NCBI RefSeq assembly: GCF_028640845.1
Contig: NC_080541.1
Span: 156,558,502 to 156,622,501 of the forward strand
DNA length: 64,000 bases
Direction of reading: 5' to 3'
Source of the DNA: Ahaetulla prasina
Taxonomy: Eukaryota; Chordata; Lepidosauria; Squamata; Colubridae
Position 1 is the first letter of the stretch; each line of letters opens with the position of its first letter. Shown here one piece after another: positions 58,721 through 64,000 of this stretch. A program made the translations under genes and the position numbers. Below the pieces are notes generated by a model, which worked only from the letters and a program-made list of their open reading frames with translations, was not told where the DNA came from and made no database searches.

Positions 58721-58937
58721 TCAGAAACCAGCTGGGAAAGTCACAAATTGCAGTCACATGACTTTGGGATGCTGCCACTGTCATAAATACATCCTGAATT
58801 CCAAGGTCCTCACATGATTGTGGAGATGCTATGACAGTTATAACTGCGAGGATTAGTTTTAAGGCACTTTTTTCAGTGCTGTGGTAACTTTGAACAGTCA
58901 TTAAATGAATGGTTGTAAATCAAGGTACCTACCTCTA
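58721..58937 (+). mobile_element. Tigger-like MITE, right half
   Basis: It resumes with TCACAAATTGCAGTCACATG and reaches ATGGTTGTAAATCAAGGTAC and CTACCT at the right end. TTTGT occurs at both junctions with the LINE (near 56655 and 58717), a possible target duplication. Confidence 0.85.
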
Positions 58938-59278
58938 TGCAGGCAAATAGCATGCCTATTTTTTGTACTTTGTTGTGCGTCAGGGATTCTTTTTTTTTTA
59001 ACAAATTGAAGATTTTTGGCATATCTATTGTGCTTTTTCCAAACAGCATTTGCTAACTTTCTGTCTCTCACACATTTTGATAATTCCTGCAATTTTTGCA
59101 ATAGTTCAGCCTTTTTCATTATTATTAATCAGATGATGATTAGCAGTTTTGTCAATTTTTTTTAAATTAAGTTATGTACATTTTTAGGCATAAAGCTGTT
59201 GCAATATAACTTTTATATGCACTAAGAAACAAAAAAAATCCATGTGACTTGCTTTATTGCAATATTCGTTTATGTGAA

Positions 59279-62200
59279 CCTAAGATGGCGCCGACGAAGG
59301 CTGCCTCGGTGAAATGCTCTCTAATTGTTACTTTATTTCTAATTGTTCTCTGTGACTCACTACGGATTTCCTACTCACGAGACCATCTGCTAAAAATTAA
59401 GGAACATTTCTTTAAGGAGCAGCTTTCTTTAATCTCACCCCCGCCTGTCTTTACAAACACGGAGGAGATTCTAACACAGGAGGAGGCAATTCCCACGGAG
59501 CCATGGATTACTAAAAAAACCAAACGACGGAAACGAAGGAAACGAGGTAAACGATCTGGGATCTTAATCAAGCTAAGAACTCGCACTAAAACTCCTCTGC
59601 CTTCAATTTTCCTAACAAATATACGCTCACTTGCAAATAAGATGGATGAAATACTCCTCTTAAACAAATACTATTCTGATTTTCGCAATTCAGCAGTCCT
59701 ATGCTTCTCTGAAACCTGGTTAAATGAATCAATTGAAAATAGCAGCCTGAACATTCCAGGATTTCAAATTGAACGATCAGACAGGATTCCAGAAACATCT
59801 GGTAAAAGAAAGGAGGAGGCTTATGCCTATATATTAATTCAACCTGGTGTCAAGATTTTAACATAATTTACAAATTCTGTGACAACAATTTAGAGACTCT
59901 AATTATCAACTGCAAACCTTACTATTCGCCTCGTGAATTTTCCTCATTTCTTCTAATTGCTGTTTATGTCCCACCACAAGCCTGTGTAAACGAGGCATTA
60001 CGAACTCTAGCTGACCAAATCATGGAGGCTGAAGCCAAACACCCTGATTCACTGGCCATTGTTTTGGGAGATCTAAACAAGGCAAACTTAAGGAAAGAAC
60101 TACCAAAATACTTTCAGCATGTCAATTGTCCCACCAGAGGCAAGAATACTCTAGACCACTGCTACACAACACTAAAAGATGCCTATCGGTCTTTACCACG
60201 TGCAGCTGTAGGACACTCTGATCATTGCATGATTCACCTTGTACCTGCTTACAGGCAAAGACTTAAAGCCATAAAACCAATAATTAAATCAGTGAAAACC
60301 TGGACGGAGGAATCAGAATTAAAGCTACAGGCATGTTTTGACTGCACTGATTGGAATATTTTTAAAGATACCTCTGCAGACCTGGATGAACTCACAGATA
60401 CTGTAACATCATATGTCAGCTTCTGTGAAGACCTATGTGTACCTACAAGGAACTTGCGAATACACAGTAACAACAAACCTTGGTTTACACCTAAACTTAA
60501 GCAGCTACGACATTCCAAAGAGGAAGCCTACAGAAAAGGTGATAAAATGCTGTACAATCAGGCCAGAAATGCACTAACAAGGGAGATAAGAGCAGCAAAA
60601 AGAAGCTACTCTGAAAAGCTAAAGAATCAATTTTCAGCAAATGAACCAGCAAACATGTGGAAAACTCTTAAAATATCACCGGCTATGGCAAACCTCCTTC
60701 CCAGGCTGAAGGTAATCAACAACTGGCAGATGACCTGAATGAGTTTTACTGCAGGTTTGAAAGGAAACTACAGCCACCTATCTCCACAACCCCATCTCAG
60801 ACACACCAACAACAGCCAAGCCTCCTACAACTGACCCCATTTCATTGGGTTCACAACCCCTAGTGATCACAGAAAAGGAAGTGCAGGACCTATTTCACAG
60901 ACAAAAGCCAGGAAAAGCTCCAGGCCCAGACAAGATAACTCCTTCTTGCTTAAAAGTCTGTGCTGACCAATTGGCCCCCATCTTCACCCATATTTTCAAT
61001 AAATCACTAGAGATGTGCTATGTTCCTTCTTGCTTCAAACGCTCTACCATCATCCCAGTGCCAAGAAGCCCACCATCAAGGAACTGAATGACTACAGACC
61101 AGTTGCTCTAACATCTGTAGTCATGAAAACCTTTGAAAGGCTAGTGCTTTCCTACCTGAAAACCATCACGAATCCGCTCTTAGACCCCTTGCAATTTGCA
61201 TACCGAGCAAATAGATCAACAGATGATGCTGTTAATATGGCTCTGCACTACATCCTACAACATCTTGAGTCTCCAAAGACCTATGCAAGGGTCCTTTTTG
61301 TAGACTTTAGTTCAGCATTCAATACCATCATTCCAGACATTCTTCTAACTAAGCTAAACCAGCTACAGGTACCGGAACAGACTTGTAAGTGGATCACAAG
61401 CTTCCTAACAAACAGGAAGCAGCAGGTGAAGCTAAGCAAGATCACATCAAATACCTGTACAATTAGCACTGGGCCCCCAAGGCTGTGTGCTTTCCCCACT
61501 TCTCTTCTCTCTGTATACCAATGACTGCATCTCCAATGATCCATTTGTTAAGCTACTGAAGTTCGCAGATGACACAACAGTGATTGGTCTCATTCGAGAC
61601 AATGACGAATCCGTATATAGACGAGAGGTCGAACGACTAGCCTTGTGGTGCAACCAAAACAATCTGGAACTGAACACACTCAAAACCGTAGAAATGGTGG
61701 TAGACTTTAGGAAAAACCCTTCCATACTTCCACCTCTCACAATACTTGACAACACAGTATCAACAGTAGAAACCTTCAAATTTCTGGGTTCTATCATATC
61801 GCAAGATCTCAAATGGACAGCTAACATCAAAAACATCATTAAAAAAGGACAACAAAGAATGTTCTTTCTGCGCCAACTCAGTAAGCTCAAACTGCCCAAG
61901 GAGCTGCTGATCCAATTCTACAGAGGAATTATTGAGTCTGTCATTTGCACCTCTATAACTGTCTGGTTCGGTTCTGCAACCCAACAAGAAAAACACAGAC
62001 TTCAGAGGATAATTAGAACTGCAGAAAAAATAATTGCTACCAACTTGCCTTCCATTGAGGACCTGTATACTGCACGAATCAAGAAGAGGGCCGTGAAAAT
62101 ATTTGCAGATCCCTCGCATCCTGGACATAAACTGTTTCAACTCCTACCTTCAAAACGACGCTATAGAGCACTGCACACCAGAACAACTAGACACAAGAAC

Positions 62201-62525
62201 AGTTTTTTCCCGAAGGCCATCACTCTGCTAAACAAATAATTCCCTCAACACTGTCAGACTATTTACTGAATCTGCACTACTATTAATTGTTTCATAGTTC
62301 CCATCACCAATCTCTTTCCATTTATGACTGTATGACTATAACTTGTTGCTGGCAATCCTTATGATTTATATTGATATATTGATCATCAATTGTGTTGTAA
62401 ATGTTGTATCTTGATAAACGTATCTTTCTTTTATGTACACTGAGAGCATATGCACCAAGACAAATTCCTTGTGTGTCCAATCACACTTGGCCAATAAAAA
62501 TTCTATTCTATTCTATTCTATTATT
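59279..62525 (+). mobile_element. CR1/L3-type LINE, near full length, intron 9
   Basis: The 5' end is near CTAAGATGGCGCCGACGAAG. The endonuclease region at 59285-59866 has SIFLTNIRSLANKMDEILLL and LCFSETWLNESI; it continues at 60022-60738 (LAIVLGDLNKANLRKELPKY, GHSDHCMIHLVP). The reverse transcriptase is at 60845-61524 (QKPGKAPGPDKITPSCLKVC, YRPVALTSVVMKTFERL, ARVLFVDFSSAFNTI) and 61487-62239 (FADDTTVIGLIRDNDESVYR). The 3'UTR ends GGCCAATAAAAATTCT plus ATTCT units. It is in the same orientation as PIGK. Four to five frameshifts split what would be one ORF, most at homopolymers. The closest family I can name is the snake L3/Snake1 CR1 group; that assignment is from memory. Confidence 0.93.
59281..59292 (+). 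promoter_or_regulatory. YY1-like motif at LINE 5' end
   Basis: AAGATGGCGCCG fits the YY1 consensus (AANATGGCNGC) except at one flanking base. It overlaps the first in-element ATG. YY1 at the start of human L1 is known to set its transcription start; the same role here is inference. Confidence 0.45.
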
Positions 62526-64000
62526 GTGATACTCTGGATCAAACTCACAATATGTCCGAACTATGCCTGTATCTGGATGCAATACCTACTGGGTGTGAGT
62601 ATGGAGAACTGGAACAATCATTGTGAGAATTCTATATAGTATGTGTGGTTTTTTTCCTTACAGTTAGAAACCGTAAACGAATTTGAGTTCCAGCTCAAAA
62701 GCAGTTTGTGAATTCAGAATTAAAATCAGTATCTTCAATGGAGTATAATGAACAGATGCAGAGTGACTATGACAATAACTTTTATGTATAAATCAGTTTC
62801 CGATTCTTGGAGACTCAGATTTATTTTATATAAATGGGAAAACCTGCAAGTACGCAGCAGAATTTGTAAGCATATATCTATATAGCACAATTGAAATATT
62901 GCTTCCACATTTTTGATTGGTGGGTTTGGGAGAGAAATAAAAAGTAGAGAAAGGATTCTTCTGAAGTATGTAACATTTATGGAATGTACATTTTCAGACA
63001 CCAAGCTGAATTTATATTCAGTCTGATGTTGCCATCTGTTGGGAGCTCTTGGGATAAAAAAAGTGTTTTTGTCCTGTTTTACCTACAAGTTGGCATAGAT
63101 TACAAAAATGTGTTGCACATAAGTTGGATCAACAAGGTTTCATACTTCATTTCTGAAGTAATTTTTTTCAAAGTAATAATTAGATCTTTTTCTAGATCAG
63201 GCCTTTAGTATTTGCAGTATGAGTATTAACTTTTAATCTTGTTTATAGAACAAAGATACGTTATTTATTCTATTTAATTCCATCATGTTTTCAAGATACC
63301 TGCTTTTTATCCTCTTGAAGTGGCTCTATATTAGGGGAATAATCATTCAGTACAAGTGTGTATGGGAATTTCTATCTGGATATTCTTGATTTGAGTGTGT
63401 CTCAAGGCAATGGACACTATAACATTTCCTTCCCTTATTTTATATCTGTGTGAGGGATATAAAGGAGAAGAAAAGCAAACATTTACCCAGAGAAGTACAA
63501 ATAAAAGGAACAATGAGACATAAATAAAATATGAAACATGAGCAAATATGTAAGAGCTTTGAGAGGTGAAGCATACTGAAAATCCTGATTAAATGTCAGC
63601 GCACCACAGTATCTCCTTCGTATGGGGATGTGATGTAGGTTTGCAAATCAGTCACTAAATTAGATACCCTATCTTGCATAGAATTGTATGAACATGCTTA
63701 GGGTAAAACTAGGCTGTGTTTATGCTTTGGGGTGATAACTGAGTGAGATTGTTTTTATTGTTACTAGAAAATGTGGCATTTGTAGGACTGAGACTCATAA
63801 CCTAGTCCAAGTTCATCCAAATAATCCTAGAAGATGTTTAAATTCAAATTAAAATAGAAAGCCTTCTGCTTGTTTCAGTATAGCTACTGCATACAACTTT
63901 CAGTACTGTTTCCTTCTTTTCAGACATGATTTATTGTGAATTTATTGAAAAGGAATGCTTTTGTGAAATCCAATACAAGCAATATGTTCAGATTTGTTCC
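62526..64000. other. PIGK intron 9, right end, nothing recognised
   Basis: AT-rich intron. Good-looking acceptor sequences at 62663 and 63924 are followed by stops in the phase exon 9 requires, so no exon 10 is called. Confidence 0.5.

Noticed and set aside
62640..62720. Possible PIGK exon 10 after the acceptor at 62663
   Set aside because: In the phase required by exon 9 the second codon is a stop, and the encoded residues do not resemble the PIGK C-terminus.
63917..63945. Acceptor-like tttcttttcag near 63924
   Set aside because: A stop codon follows after four codons in the required phase.
1..64000. CRISPR arrays, operons, phage or plasmid features
   Set aside because: None are present; tandem repeats here are microsatellites and LINE tails, and the gene structure is spliced eukaryotic.

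Overview
The window looks like nuclear DNA of a squamate reptile, most likely a snake. Three kinds of element support this together: CR1/L3-type LINEs that end in long (ATTCT)n tracts (the microsatellite-seeding 'Snake1' type), a Sauria SINE, and a BovB (RTE) LINE. It is AT-rich, repeat-dense and intron-rich. There are no operons, CRISPR arrays or prokaryotic features.

Only one host gene is recognisable: PIGK, the catalytic cysteine-protease subunit of the GPI transamidase, on the + strand. Nine coding exons lie between 33577 and 55075, all with GT..AG introns and consistent phases. They encode residues 1-334, including the catalytic His170 and Cys212. The last ~60 residues, with the C-terminal membrane anchor, are not in the window, so the gene runs off the right edge. 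A CpG-rich promoter with a CCAAT motif and a YY1-like motif over the start codon precedes exon 1.

Bases 1-33400 are intergenic. They hold a broken minus-strand ERV (LTR plus tRNA-Arg primer-binding site, 1630-3250), a Sauria SINE (5383), hAT MITEs with clean 8-bp duplications (6980, 19880, 30780), antisense CR1 (10475), a second CR1-group LINE family (8158, 12390, 32505), L3 LINE copies (20765, 22983), BovB (27195-29783), Tigger-like MITEs (17313, 18774, 25311), MIR-like SINEs and a candidate short solo LTR (31160).

The PIGK introns carry more of the same: Tigger-like MITEs in introns 1, 5, 8 and 9, hAT MITEs in introns 1 and 8, a solo LTR and a ~600-bp foldback element in intron 3, and L3 fragments. 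Intron 9 holds an L2-like LINE inserted inside a Tigger-like MITE and a nearly full-length L3 LINE (59279-62525).

No new host gene system is visible. The most informative observations concern mobile elements: frameshifts of the young L3 LINE that sit in homopolymers (possible assembly error), SINEs sharing a head but carrying different LINE-type tails, a BovB copy that keeps its 5' end but lacks its 3' end, and several datable nested insertions.
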